NCBI GenBank assembly: GCA_003520745.1 | Contig: DOUE01000021.1 | Coordinates: 65,874 to 91,100, forward strand | Length of the DNA stretch: 25,227 nt | From: Erysipelotrichaceae bacterium | GTDB taxonomy: Bacteria; Bacillota_I; Bacilli_A; Erysipelotrichales; Erysipelotrichaceae | Reading direction: 5' to 3' | In this document: positions 15,754-23,490 of the stretch, in pieces | Numbering within the stretch: position 1 is the stretch's first letter | Layout of the letters: each line of letters begins with the position of its first letter | The notes under the pieces: model-generated | Databases searched by the model: none | What the model saw: the letters and a program-made list of their open reading frames with translations, nothing else | Told to the model about the DNA's origin: nothing | Made by a program: the position numbers and the translations under genes

Positions 15754-15787
15754 AGAAGGTTCAGGATAATTGAACCTTCTTTATTTT
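15754..15787 (+). terminator. Strong intrinsic terminator of the HD/nuclease operon
   Basis: A perfect 10-bp stem, AGAAGGTTCA (15754-15763) with TGAACCTTCT (15771-15780), has a seven-base loop and is followed by TTATTTT. It lies 20 bases after the nuclease stop, directly against the broken phage terminase gene. Confidence 0.85.
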
Positions 15788-15862
15788 GGTGTTGAGGATT
15801 TCCTGGTCAACGAGGATTTCCCCGTTTTGGATTGCTTGAATATATTCTTCAAGATAGGTCAT
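15785..15862 (-). pseudogene. Truncated phage terminase large subunit (first ~27 codons)
   Basis: The ATG at 15862 overlaps the stop of the previous gene as ATGA, as is usual for small/large terminase pairs. It encodes MTYLEEYIQAIQNGEILVD..., resembling the N-terminus of phage large terminases (MxYLExYxxxIxxGEI). The frame hits a stop a few codons past 15785, where the sequence becomes the terminator of the plus-strand operon. The motor and nuclease domains are absent. The break marks the edge of the prophage remnant. Confidence 0.6.
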
Positions 15863-16325
15863 TCATCATCTTCAAGGAAACAATAAAATGCATCTTCTTC
15901 CTCGATAACATTCTTGGTAAGAACAGCGCTCAAGGTCTTGATGACCACAGAGTATGCTTTCAAGTTCCGTAGATATTGCTCCCCTGCTTCAATAGGCTTC
16001 TACAGTTTAGGCTGGGTTGTATGCGTTTTAATCATCCCAGTTTGTTCAATCAAGGACCGTAGATGGTCATTTTGATTCGCAAGGAAGGTCGCTTCATAAA
16101 TGGCTTTTCAGCCAGTTTCTGCTTGTATGAATCGATCTTTTGGAAGATTTCCTGCTGTTCTAAAGTTCAGGTTGTGGAGTTCGTTAATTGCTCATTCTGT
16201 CACCTTCTTTCTGAAGTTCTTTGAGGTTCATGCGTTTTAACGGCTTTATCCAAAAGTTGGGAGGAAATCTCAAAGTCTTGGTTTGCGTGCATCCATTGTC
16301 CCTTGTTCAGGTCCCAGACGATCGT
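15859..16325 (-). pseudogene. Decayed phage gene upstream of the terminase (small-terminase-like)
   Basis: Pieces of one protein appear in three frames on the minus strand: WDLNKGQWMHANQDFEISSQ, then after stops LEQQEIFQKIDSYKQKLAEK, then after a frameshift YEATFLANQNDHLRSLIEQT, a TAG, and EQYLRNLKAYSVVIKTLSAV ending LEDDE next to the large-terminase ATG. There are at least three in-frame stops and one frameshift. Position directly before a large terminase, and the C-terminal helix pattern, suggest a P27-type small subunit, but the family is not certain. Decay here fits loss of the packaging function. Confidence 0.6.
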
Positions 16326-17046
16326 CCTGCATTTCGACCGAGAGGGAGTCCGGCCGAAATGCAAGGAACCAAACGTGGATATATTTGTGCCATTCTGTTT
16401 GGAACGGCAGTTTATCCTTATCTTCAAATAAACGACGAAGACACTCTTCTTTGGTAGCTTCGACAAAGAACAACTCAGCACCCATGGCTATTGCGAGTCG
16501 CTGCCGCTCTAACTGAAATGAATAGCCACCGATGATCCAGGCATTCTGCCATTTCCCCATACGTATTTTCATTTGATCCAGGAGTTCATCACGGATTTGA
16601 AACACATTCATCTTGAGCTCAGTAGGCTTATCATAGGCAGGTAGTAATGTGATGGCTTGGTATAGTTCATCAAGATCCAGCACCAAGTCCTTTCGTCCTT
16701 TATTGTTACGGACGAAGCTGGTCTTACCGGACAACGGTGGTCCATAGACGATGTAGACACGCTGCAGCATGGTTTGTCCGAAGCGTTCGTGGAGTGCGTT
16801 ATGACAGCGGTGATGTACCAGCAGAATGTTTCTTGGGTTCAAACTCACCTGTACATCGTTAACATTCTGGGGTGTGAGTTCTTGGATATGGTGTCCGATA
16901 CACTCGATATCTCTTAGTATCGGTTCATGACAGATCTCACATAGCAGCCCTCTGCTTGTACTACTCCGTTCCAACATGAGCTGCTTACGTAGGTTGATCC
17001 ATTCCGGACTTTTATAGAATTCAGATAGGACTTGATACTTTGCCAT
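16270..17046 (-). CDS. HNH endonuclease fused to a P-loop kinase-like domain
   Basis: A product of about 258 residues (started at the ATG at 17046; a TTG two codons upstream also exists). Numbering with that TTG, the N-terminal HNH domain has C38 and C41 (CEICHEPI), H54-H55 (GHHIQEL), N72 (LNPRN), and C83-H84 (HHRCHNALHERFG). Residues 98-230 carry a P-loop kinase-like domain with Walker A GPPLSGKTS (104-112) and DLDEL (126-130). Such proteins sit beside terminase genes in Bacillota phages, where HNH enzymes help DNA packaging. Its ATG overlaps the stop of the preceding gene (TAATG) with AAGGGG in front. The last ~30 residues overlap the decayed downstream gene in another frame and do not look native, so the C-terminus is probably altered by a frameshift. 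Confidence 0.78.
   Translation of the reverse strand: MAKYQVLSEFYKSPEWINLRKQLMLERSSTSRGLLCEICHEPILRDIECIGHHIQELTPQNVNDVQVSLNPRNILLVHHRCHNALHERFGQTMLQRVYIVYGPPLSGKTSFVRNNKGRKDLVLDLDELYQAITLLPAYDKPTELKMNVFQIRDELLDQMKIRMGKWQNAWIIGGYSFQLERQRLAIAMGAELFFVEATKEECLRRLFEDKDKLPFQTEWHKYIHVWFLAFRPDSLSVEMQDDRLGPEQGTMDARKPRL
16329..16362. repeat. Strong imperfect inverted repeat
   Basis: GCATTTCGACCG (16329-16340) and CGGCCGAAATGC (16351-16362) pair at 11 of 12 positions around a 10-base loop. It lies at the damaged 3' end of the HNH gene. Such a GC-rich hairpin is unusual in this AT-rich window. Confidence 0.55.
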
Positions 17047-17492
17047 TACCAATCCCCTTGTTTAGCTAGACGTTCTCTCAGTTCCAACTCTTGTTTCTTG
17101 AGTTGCAGCATCTGAGGATTGTCAGAGTAATGTTCCGGGTCCTTATTCTTCAAAAGACCGAATAAAGCGCCAGTGTCTGGTGGCTGATGTTTCTTTGTTA
17201 TTTCGGTATAGGTGACTGATTGTCCATTTTCTGTTTTGGTGTAGACTTTCTTTTCTTCGTAGTCATATCCCAGAGCTTTTTTAATCAACGCATTCTCGAG
17301 TTCAGTAATCAGAGTTTCCTTCCCCTTTTTAAGGGCCTTCATTAACTCGGGTTGAGATTTTTTATATACTTCCAGAGTGGTGACAGAAATACCTAGGTTC
17401 TTAGCAATCTGATCTTCACGAAGACCATCTCTTGCCCACTTCTCGATAAGGCTCAATTTGGCTTGTACAGATTCCCATTTACTTTTGGCCAA
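17046..17492 (-). CDS. Phage small-terminase-like helix-turn-helix protein
   Basis: A 148-residue protein. Residues 10-50 form a helix-turn-helix (LIEKWARDGLREDQIAKNLG then ISVTTLEVYKKSQPEL). The following ENALIKKALGYDYEE...KKHQPPDTGALFGLLKNKDPEHY (about 87-138) is the linker and oligomerisation pattern common in phage proteins annotated as small terminase or transposase-like HTH proteins. The C-terminus is a charged helix. It would bind phage DNA, perhaps the packaging start. It overlaps the HNH gene (TAATG). Its own ATG at 17492 has GAGGTGAT in front. Since a second, decayed small-terminase-like gene lies downstream, it may instead be a regulator. Confidence 0.72.
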   Translation of the reverse strand: MAKSKWESVQAKLSLIEKWARDGLREDQIAKNLGISVTTLEVYKKSQPELMKALKKGKETLITELENALIKKALGYDYEEKKVYTKTENGQSVTYTEITKKHQPPDTGALFGLLKNKDPEHYSDNPQMLQLKKQELELRERLAKQGDW

Positions 17493-17525
17493 ATTATCAC
17501 CTCTTTACAGTGAAACGGTACCATA

Positions 17526-17552
17526 CAAAAAAACTCCGGTAAGTACCGAAGT
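17526..17552 (-). terminator. Intrinsic terminator after the SHOCT membrane protein
   Basis: On the minus strand ACTTCGGT and ACCGGAGT pair (8 bp, one T-G pair) around ACTT, followed by seven Ts (17533-17527). It lies 60 bases past the SHOCT gene stop, and 34 bases before the small-terminase-like gene, so the latter needs its own promoter or readthrough. Confidence 0.72.
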
Positions 17553-17610
17553 GTAAAACGATATGTGAATATCTTCTATAGGAATTTCAAATATACTAGA
17601 CCAATTGATG

Positions 17611-18324
17611 TCATTCTAGAATTTTCATCTTTTCTCTATCGAATTCAACATCAGTCAATATACCTTTTTCTCTCAACTCACTCAATTTTACAAGCTGATC
17701 ATAATATACAACGGCATTACTAGCTGATTTAACTGGTAATAACTCTCTAGAATCTATTGCAGAATTTTCTTGAGATTTACTGAAAGCGCTATTTCTACCT
17801 GAAGCATTTGATTTTTCATAATCAATTCTTACTTCATATTCTAGTAGAGTCAAGAATCTTTCTTTATCTGCAAGATTCATGGCAATCTCAAATGACTCAG
17901 CTGTTATAGTTTTTATCTCGAATACTGCCATACGTTTCTTCGCAAAGTAACTAATTAAGAAGGCAACTCCACCCCAAATCAATCCTGTAAAGAGTGAGTT
18001 AGTTATTATGCCTGTCCAATCATATTCATACGTATAATATGAAATAAATATAACAGGTAATGTTTCATAATTATAGAATATCATAAGTAATGTAATTACG
18101 GAAAAAGCAATAAGAAATGCGGTTCCTCCATGATTTATTTCTTTATCTTCTTTGCTAATCACAAAAGTTATATCTCTGCAATCAACAATTTTCCTAGGTT
18201 GAACATCAAATACAAGCCTAGACTTATTGAAATCAATATATATCTTTTTCCTTTTAAGTTCGCCTGATAAACACAATGCTTCTTCAATATTAGATTGGAT
18301 ATTTCCATTGACATTCTGTGACAT
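17611..18324 (-). CDS. Membrane protein with C-terminal SHOCT domain
   Basis: A 237-residue protein started at the ATG at 18324, which has GGAGGGG just in front; a longer in-frame ATG at 18384 lacks a site. Residues about 25-60 are a soluble, strand-rich part. Two membrane segments follow (about 68-90, FLIAFSVITLLMIFY; and 109-130, SLFTGLIWGGVAFLISYFA), then a cytoplasmic part. The last ~30 residues, YDQLVKLSELREKGILTDVEFDREKMKIL, match a SHOCT domain, a short C-terminal oligomerisation element. It is not a known phage structural gene and looks like cargo within the prophage remnant. A terminator follows. Function unknown; SHOCT proteins are often found with membrane or stress-response proteins. 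Confidence 0.78.
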   Translation of the reverse strand: MSQNVNGNIQSNIEEALCLSGELKRKKIYIDFNKSRLVFDVQPRKIVDCRDITFVISKEDKEINHGGTAFLIAFSVITLLMIFYNYETLPVIFISYYTYEYDWTGIITNSLFTGLIWGGVAFLISYFAKKRMAVFEIKTITAESFEIAMNLADKERFLTLLEYEVRIDYEKSNASGRNSAFSKSQENSAIDSRELLPVKSASNAVVYYDQLVKLSELREKGILTDVEFDREKMKILE

Positions 18325-18732
18325 TGATTCCCCTCCATATTTCCTAAAATACCTTACTATCTCCATGCAAAACGATAAATTCATGCTTAATCTATAGAAG
18401 AATCACAAACATAAAGATATTCTTAATCACTAAGTTGCCATTTTCACTTCAGGTCATTTGCTTCCTCTATTTCACTATGTTATGGTTCTATTTACTTTCT
18501 TTTCATATTTTCGTTCCCCTTTATCCATAATTATGATAATCCAGTTACTTAATTCAAGACTTAGTAAATACACAATATACTCAATACTTTATGAGTAAAA
18601 ATTGATTGAAAACTCTAGGTTAAGCCCAATGTTTCAACGGACTTCGTAAAGCACACAGATTTGATTGACTCAAAATTCTATAATACATGTTAAATATAAT
18701 TGGTATCTATCTGGATCACCAAACAATAAATA
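18325..18732. other. AT-rich non-coding gap between two cargo genes
   Basis: No gene is seen. An inverted repeat TACTCA-N8-TGAGTA lies at 18578-18597, possibly an operator. A weak -10-like TATAGA (minus strand, near 18397) could serve the SHOCT gene. Nothing else stands out. Confidence 0.4.
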
Positions 18733-19848
18733 CTATTGTCTTACTTCAAAACCACAATCTTCACAAACGTAGAAATCTTCAATAGTCTCGCTTTTTTGTG
18801 CGTTTGTCAGAGAGTCGGATACAATATTTGCTATTGTTCTCGTAATAGAGTATGAAAAAGATTGATTCCTTTGTTTTTTAGGAGTACTTTTATGTTTAAC
18901 ATTCTCAGACCCACACCTCGGGCAACATACTATACCCAAATAATTGTTTATAAGAATGATTCGCCGAATAATTTCCTGATTATTTTTGTCAAACTCAAGT
19001 GTTTTCTTAAAATAGTGTTTTGATTTCAATAAATCTACTTCCACACCATTTCCAACAAAATAATTCATAGCATTTAAATTATAGATTAGTTTAAGAGATT
19101 TTTTATAGTCTTTATCATTTGGGGCAAGACTTAATGCCTTTTGCGAACATTCCATCTCATCACTAAGATCCGGTTTCCGGTTCTCATGTTTTGAATAAGC
19201 ATAACTTAGATTTGAATAACTTTCAGCAATTGCACTCAAAATCTCCTCGCTTGACGTTGCATATTCTGTTGCAATATCTAAATATTCTTTTGCTAAATCA
19301 AGATCATAAACTTCGAGCTCTCTGTTTAGCATTTTTTGACAATATTGCCAATAAACACTTGCAAGATTGGCTTTTGCTTGTTCATTTTCAGAGTCAATTT
19401 CAGCAACCCTTGCTGCAAAAGAAACTGCCATTTCCATATCGAAAACATCTCGAGCACGTGTTGAATAGGCAAATCCAATTTTTAAATATAAACACATCAA
19501 TTCAATAGATATTACTTGTGAGCATTTCAAATAATCAATAGCCTTCTGATAATACTCTATTGATTTATCAAAATCGCAATGTAACTCTTCTCCATCACAA
19601 AAATAAGCATCAGCAAGTAATTCAAATACTTCAGCATCAGGATCCATTATCATGGATAGCGATTTTATGGCTTCATTAAATTGCTTTCTCTCAATTTCAC
19701 TAGATGCAATTTGGATCAAATCTTCACGACTTAAATTTGTTTCAATTTTGGCGTTTTTTTCCATTGCAATTGGGAATCCACAATTTGGGCAAACATGGGC
19801 TTTATCTGAGACATCTTTACCACACTCCGGACACATTATTAGAGCCAT
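18733..19848 (-). CDS. Zinc-ribbon/TPR protein with zinc ribbons at both ends
   Basis: A 371-residue protein started at the ATG at 19848, preceded by GGGGGG; the longer in-frame ORF from 19911 has no ribosome binding site. Residues 1-25 are a zinc ribbon (CPECGKDVSDKAHVCPNCGF). About 40-300 is a string of helical TPR-like repeats (for example EVFELLADAYFCDGE, SIEYYQKAIDYLK, AKANLASVYWQYCQK, ALSLAPNDKDYKKSL). A second zinc ribbon closes the protein (CPRCGSENV ... YVCEDCGFEV). It is a likely scaffold or adaptor for protein partners, cytoplasmic, with no catalytic motif. It reads in the same direction as the phage genes but is not a phage-core function. With the SHOCT protein it forms a cargo block. 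Confidence 0.78.
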   Translation of the reverse strand: MALIMCPECGKDVSDKAHVCPNCGFPIAMEKNAKIETNLSREDLIQIASSEIERKQFNEAIKSLSMIMDPDAEVFELLADAYFCDGEELHCDFDKSIEYYQKAIDYLKCSQVISIELMCLYLKIGFAYSTRARDVFDMEMAVSFAARVAEIDSENEQAKANLASVYWQYCQKMLNRELEVYDLDLAKEYLDIATEYATSSEEILSAIAESYSNLSYAYSKHENRKPDLSDEMECSQKALSLAPNDKDYKKSLKLIYNLNAMNYFVGNGVEVDLLKSKHYFKKTLEFDKNNQEIIRRIILINNYLGIVCCPRCGSENVKHKSTPKKQRNQSFSYSITRTIANIVSDSLTNAQKSETIEDFYVCEDCGFEVRQ

Positions 19849-20002
19849 TTTTTCCCCCCTATTATTACATAGAAAAATCATACATCTATTTACTACATAA
19901 TAATAGTGCAAATTAAATCTTTAACACCATCACATATGAGAACTTAAAATATTTCGATTTTCGAATTCGAACGCAATATAAGCCTAAGGTTAGATTACGT
20001 GC

Positions 20003-20070
20003 CGGAAAAGTATGTTATAGCCTTTAAATAGGGGGTTTAAAGCATGAAAAAAGGGTTCGATACTTTCCCG
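20003..20070. repeat. Nested inverted repeats (possible structured RNA or bidirectional terminator)
   Basis: An outer pair CGGAAAAGTAT (20003-20013) and ATACTTTCCCG (20060-20070) matches at 10 of 11 positions. Inside it, GCCTTTAAA (20020-20028) faces TTTAAAGC (20036-20043) around TAGGGGG-like loop sequence. It lies 34 bases past the stop of the Nmad3-like gene and 150 bases before the zinc-ribbon gene start. It may end the Nmad3-like transcript or act as a leader element of the next gene. Confidence 0.5.
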
Positions 20071-20103
20071 AAAAATCGTCCTCTTTTTTTGATGCATTTT
20101 CTG

Positions 20104-20904
20104 TTATTCTACTCTGTTATTTTCGGCAATCGAAATAATCCATTTTTCGATCTCGGGAGTACTTTTCATCACAAATTCCTGACCAATCATGGCTGATTGG
20201 AAATAGTCTTTCTTTCTACTGCGATCATCATGGTAAGTCATGGGCGATGATTTCAAGCAGTCAGGTAGTTCCCACCGTGAACGAGAATAACCATCCTTTG
20301 TTAGCACCAAATCTTTTGACAATTTGAAAGTACCATATCCCGGAAGGTTCGTATCCAATAATTTATCAGCTGCCTTATAAATTACATTTTTCCCTACTTC
20401 ATGGTTGATGGAGTGTGGATGCCAGTAAAGTTCTTTGATTCGTTCATCGGTAATTTTCTCTCCAACTTGCAGATATCCAAAAATGATATGTTGATCAGAG
20501 GCACCTCTTTTATATTGAATTAATCCATCTGACTCTACAGTCTGTTTGTACCATCCAAAGAATAGAAAGATATCTCCCTTATTGACGTCTTTAGCTTCAA
20601 GGTGCGAAAAAGCAGCATGAGATTGACCGAAACAGGCTACCCATTCATCTCCACGTGACTTCACTTGTTTATAAATATCCGGATCAAGGTGACATTCACA
20701 ATTCTTAAATTTATCCATAACATTTAGGTGGCTTAAGATTTCATAGAATGAGTATTTACCATAACGTAATTCTGAGTAACTATTATTATCATCTTTGTTT
20801 GGAATGGGTAGAGATAGTAACGTGCCATCCTCAAGAATTGGACTTGGCTTTCCTCCATTCGCTGAATCAAACCCTTTTCTACTTAAGATGATTTTTCTCT
20901 CCAT
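20104..20904 (-). CDS. Nmad3-like (nucleotide modification associated) protein, intact copy
   Basis: A 266-residue protein started at the ATG at 20904, with GAGGGG in front; a longer ORF from 20937 has no site. It begins MERKIILSRKGFDSANGGKPSP, the conserved opening of this family as I recall it (Nucleotide modification associated domain 3), followed by CHLDPDIY, WVACFGQ, GDIFLFFGWY, QHIIFGYLQVGE, WHPHS, LPGYGTF and DYFQSAMIGQEFV. The family was noted with phage DNA-modification genes, and its exact reaction is not established. It lies directly downstream of a DNA methyltransferase gene, though with a terminator between. It is a clear paralog of the gene at 11781-12578. The conserved His, Asp and Cys residues are present in both. 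Confidence 0.78.
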   Translation of the reverse strand: MERKIILSRKGFDSANGGKPSPILEDGTLLSLPIPNKDDNNSYSELRYGKYSFYEILSHLNVMDKFKNCECHLDPDIYKQVKSRGDEWVACFGQSHAAFSHLEAKDVNKGDIFLFFGWYKQTVESDGLIQYKRGASDQHIIFGYLQVGEKITDERIKELYWHPHSINHEVGKNVIYKAADKLLDTNLPGYGTFKLSKDLVLTKDGYSRSRWELPDCLKSSPMTYHDDRSRKKDYFQSAMIGQEFVMKSTPEIEKWIISIAENNRVE

Positions 20905-20956
20905 AAGATTCCCCTCACTTTTGAATAATTTTAACATGACTCTCGCAAAACGAGTA

Positions 20957-21006
20957 TAAGAAAGAGGACATGCACTCTAATTTGGGGGAAGGGATGCATG
21001 TCCTCT
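20957..21006 (-). terminator. Terminator after the ParB/methyltransferase gene
   Basis: A perfect 12-bp stem, AGAGGACATGCA (20963-20974) with TGCATGTCCTCT (20995-21006), has a 20-base loop. On the minus strand it is followed by TTTCTTAT. It starts 19 bases after the methyltransferase stop. Confidence 0.65.
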
Positions 21007-21025
21007 GGTTTATTATATCTGATTT

Positions 21026-22369
21026 CTAATTGTTTGGTAAAGGATTTGATTTGTCGAGATTGAGTTGTACAGATTTGCTACCAGTCAAGTCCTCCCAGCG
21101 TTGAATGATCACATCCACGTATCTAGGATCCATCTCCATGCAGTAGCAGGTCCGGTCCAGTTGATTAGCCGCAATCAGCGTAGAACCGCTTCCTCCGAAG
21201 GGTTCATAGACGAGTTGATCTCTAAGGCTGCTATTCTTAATCAAGCGTCCAATGAGCGGCACGGGCTTCATGGTGGGATGAATGTCACTCTTGAGCGGTT
21301 TGTTTTCATAAAGGATCGTGGTCTGGGTTTGCTCGAGGAATCTGGAGAGGAGCTCGACGAGTTCTTCCTTCTTGAGTTTCTCGATGTTTTGGGTTTCATC
21401 GAAGATCGTCGACTGCGTCCGGTCATCCACAAAGAAGTGTCCGGTGCCTTCCTTCCAACCATACAGGATTGGTTCATGCCTCCAGTGGTAGTCGTGTCGA
21501 CTGAGATTGAAGGAATTTTTGACCCAGATAAGGTTCTCGGAGAACTTGAACCCAGCAGTTCGGAATGCTGATTGGAAACTGATCCGCTCGACGTCACTGT
21601 GGAAGACATAAATCACACCACCGGGTTTCAGATGCTCGTAAGCCAGGATATACATCGCGAGCAGAAAATCGTAGAACTTGTCACTGTCCATATGATCATT
21701 TATGATCTCGTTGTTTTTCCGATGTTCGTTCTTGAAACTCTTATGGTAGTCGATCTTGTTTTCGTAGTTGACGTTATATGGAGGATCCGTGACGATCAGA
21801 TCCGCTTGCTTCCCATGCATCAGGAAGAACACGTCATTGGCGTCCGTAGAATCGCCGCACATGAGCCGATGCCGGCCGAGTTGGTAGATATCCCCCCGCT
21901 TGGCTTTCGGTTGCTCAATCGCGTCTAACGCCGCCTCAACATCGAAGTCATCTTCTTCAGCCGAAGTCGTATCCATCTTGGCCAGGAGTTCCTTGAACTC
22001 GTCATCATCGAAACCAGTAACTCCTAAATCGATTTGGTGCTCGAGTTCAAGCAAGAGATCCTTCAGCTTGTCCATCTGCCATTCCCCGCTGATTTTATTC
22101 AGGGCGATGTTCAAGGCTTTCTCTTTGGTTTTGTCGACTTTAACCTGGACGACATTGACTTCATCATAACCCAGGTCCTTAAGGACCGAAGCGCGTTGGT
22201 GTCCTCCGATAATCGTTCGATCGGCATTGATGATGATCGGATCGACATAGCCGAACTCCTGGATACTTCGTTTGATCTTCTCATATTCAACATCTCCGGG
22301 TTTCAGTTCTTTCCGGGGATTGTAGTGGGCATACTTTAACTCACTTAACTTCAAGGTTTCAAATTGCAT
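21026..22369 (-). CDS. ParB-like nuclease domain fused to a beta-class DNA methyltransferase
   Basis: A 447-residue protein. Residues 1-95 form a ParB/Srx-like domain (YNPRK 16-20, IIGGHQRASVL 53-63). A linker follows, then the methyltransferase: RGDIYQLGRHRLMCGDS (158-174), catalytic motif IV DPPY (195-198), a variable target region, and the AdoMet motif I-like FGGSGS near 391-396. Motif IV before motif I is the beta-class order, with DPPY indicating amino-methylation of adenine or cytosine. Such fusions are frequent in Bacillota phages, where methylation protects phage DNA or affects packaging. The start at 22369 has AGAGGGAC in front. It lies 11 bases after the 97-residue gene, so it belongs to the phage early/middle transcript. 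Confidence 0.92.
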   Translation of the reverse strand: MQFETLKLSELKYAHYNPRKELKPGDVEYEKIKRSIQEFGYVDPIIINADRTIIGGHQRASVLKDLGYDEVNVVQVKVDKTKEKALNIALNKISGEWQMDKLKDLLLELEHQIDLGVTGFDDDEFKELLAKMDTTSAEEDDFDVEAALDAIEQPKAKRGDIYQLGRHRLMCGDSTDANDVFFLMHGKQADLIVTDPPYNVNYENKIDYHKSFKNEHRKNNEIINDHMDSDKFYDFLLAMYILAYEHLKPGGVIYVFHSDVERISFQSAFRTAGFKFSENLIWVKNSFNLSRHDYHWRHEPILYGWKEGTGHFFVDDRTQSTIFDETQNIEKLKKEELVELLSRFLEQTQTTILYENKPLKSDIHPTMKPVPLIGRLIKNSSLRDQLVYEPFGGSGSTLIAANQLDRTCYCMEMDPRYVDVIIQRWEDLTGSKSVQLNLDKSNPLPNN

Positions 22370-22380
22370 TGTCCCTCTTT

Positions 22381-22674
22381 CTAGAACGGTTTTATTAACC
22401 GCTGATAGGCTGCTTGAAGGGTAATCTCATTTACGAGGCGATTGCGCCAGACATAATACGTTGTCTTCTCAACGTTGAGTCGCTCGAAGATTTGTTGTTC
22501 AGGAAGTCTCATTTCATACTTTAAGTGTAGTAACTTCCCCATTTCAGTGCCTTCGTACTTGGTGAAGGTCTTTTCGACGATGACAGACCACTGTTGTTCG
22601 ATGGGATCTTTGCTGGCTTGGAGCTCTCTTCGATCATAGAGATAGCCTTCGATATTCTCTCGATATTTATTCAT
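22381..22674 (-). CDS. Phage late-regulator-like small protein (ArpU/RinA-type)
   Basis: A 97-residue protein whose C-terminal half looks like a sigma-region-4/HTH fold: EMGKLLHLKYEMRLPEQQIF then ERLNVEKTTYYVWRNRLVNE. That is the usual form of small phage activators of late genes such as ArpU or RinA-type proteins; the exact family is not certain. Its ATG overlaps the end of the helicase-loader gene by eight bases and has AAAGGAAA upstream. In a complete phage it would turn on packaging and structural genes, which are missing here. Confidence 0.65.
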   Translation of the reverse strand: MNKYRENIEGYLYDRRELQASKDPIEQQWSVIVEKTFTKYEGTEMGKLLHLKYEMRLPEQQIFERLNVEKTTYYVWRNRLVNEITLQAAYQRLIKPF

Positions 22675-23479
22675 ACTGCTGTTTCCTTTCGCGCAGTCGC
22701 ATATTCATTTTAGGATTCTTATTGAGTTCAAGCATGTAGCTACCGACTCTTTGGAAGATCCGGGAACCGATGGCTTCATCGATTCCCAGGATTTCCTTTA
22801 GAATCTTCTCAGAACTCAAGATGGTTGTCAGTTCCGGATTGTTGTAGCGGGCATTCAAGATTTCGAAGGCGATGTTGATGTCGGAGGTCGTGGGATGTTT
22901 CCCTCGTTCCGATTTGAACAGGTCATCGATGTACAGAACCGGCTTGGTCTTGAATGCTTCCATCGCTTGGAAGTATTCATTCCCTTCCATGACGTTCGCT
23001 TTGAGCTTCATGATTTCATCGCGCCAGAGCATGTACAGTGCTTCTTCTCCCTGCTTCATCAACTCGTTAACGATCGCAGTGCAGATATGGGTTTTCCCCG
23101 CTCCGACTTGACCCCCTATGAAGAACCAGTGGGAATCGGTGTCTTGGACAAAGGCTAACGCTTTTTCCTTGATGACTCGCTGCCATGTTTCTTGGGCGAT
23201 GAACTTCTCAAAGGTGTATTCTTGGATGAGGTTCTTGAGTCCGCTCTTCTCAATGAGCTTCTTACTTTTACGAGTCTCAAGACAATCGCATTTCTTCAGA
23301 GCGGTATATCCATCATCCAGGATCATGATGTAACCCTTGTTTTTACAGACAGGACAATCGATTCCTTGCAGGGTTCCGACTTCATCGTTGTAACGTTGTA
23401 CTTTGATTAGTAGGGATGAATGAGGTAGATCAGTTGAATTCGTGTCTAATGTGTCAGCCAATAGCTTCGTGAGTATCAC
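22667..23479 (-). CDS. DnaC/DnaI-type helicase loader ATPase
   Basis: A 270-residue protein. A zinc-binding part is at 42-66 (CPVCKNKGY ... CDC). The AAA+ domain follows: Walker A GGQVGAGKTH (122-131), Walker B VLYIDDL (181-187), TTILSSE (218-224) and GSRIFQR (238-244), the layout of phage helicase loaders. It would bring the replicative helicase to the phage origin together with the upstream replisome organiser. The start is unclear: the GTG at 23479 is the first in-frame start, but the best site, GAGGTGAT, overlaps it, so the true start may lie a few codons on. Next to it is a palindrome, TCGCGCGCGA at 23491-23500. Confidence 0.9.
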   Translation of the reverse strand: MILTKLLADTLDTNSTDLPHSSLLIKVQRYNDEVGTLQGIDCPVCKNKGYIMILDDGYTALKKCDCLETRKSKKLIEKSGLKNLIQEYTFEKFIAQETWQRVIKEKALAFVQDTDSHWFFIGGQVGAGKTHICTAIVNELMKQGEEALYMLWRDEIMKLKANVMEGNEYFQAMEAFKTKPVLYIDDLFKSERGKHPTTSDINIAFEILNARYNNPELTTILSSEKILKEILGIDEAIGSRIFQRVGSYMLELNKNPKMNMRLRERKQQYE

Positions 23480-23490
23480 CTCGACAATTC

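Noticed and set aside
15790..15823. GAGGATTTCC repeated twice as a target-site duplication
   Set aside because: The two copies lie inside the residual terminase frame 22 bases apart and flank no inserted element.
16221..16516. Plus-strand frames of about 77 residues over the HNH gene end
   Set aside because: They run across the decayed minus-strand gene and the hairpin and have no family resemblance.
21065..22339. Several long plus-strand open frames across the methyltransferase gene
   Set aside because: They are shadows of the strongly recognisable minus-strand ParB/methyltransferase and have no ribosome binding sites or known motifs.
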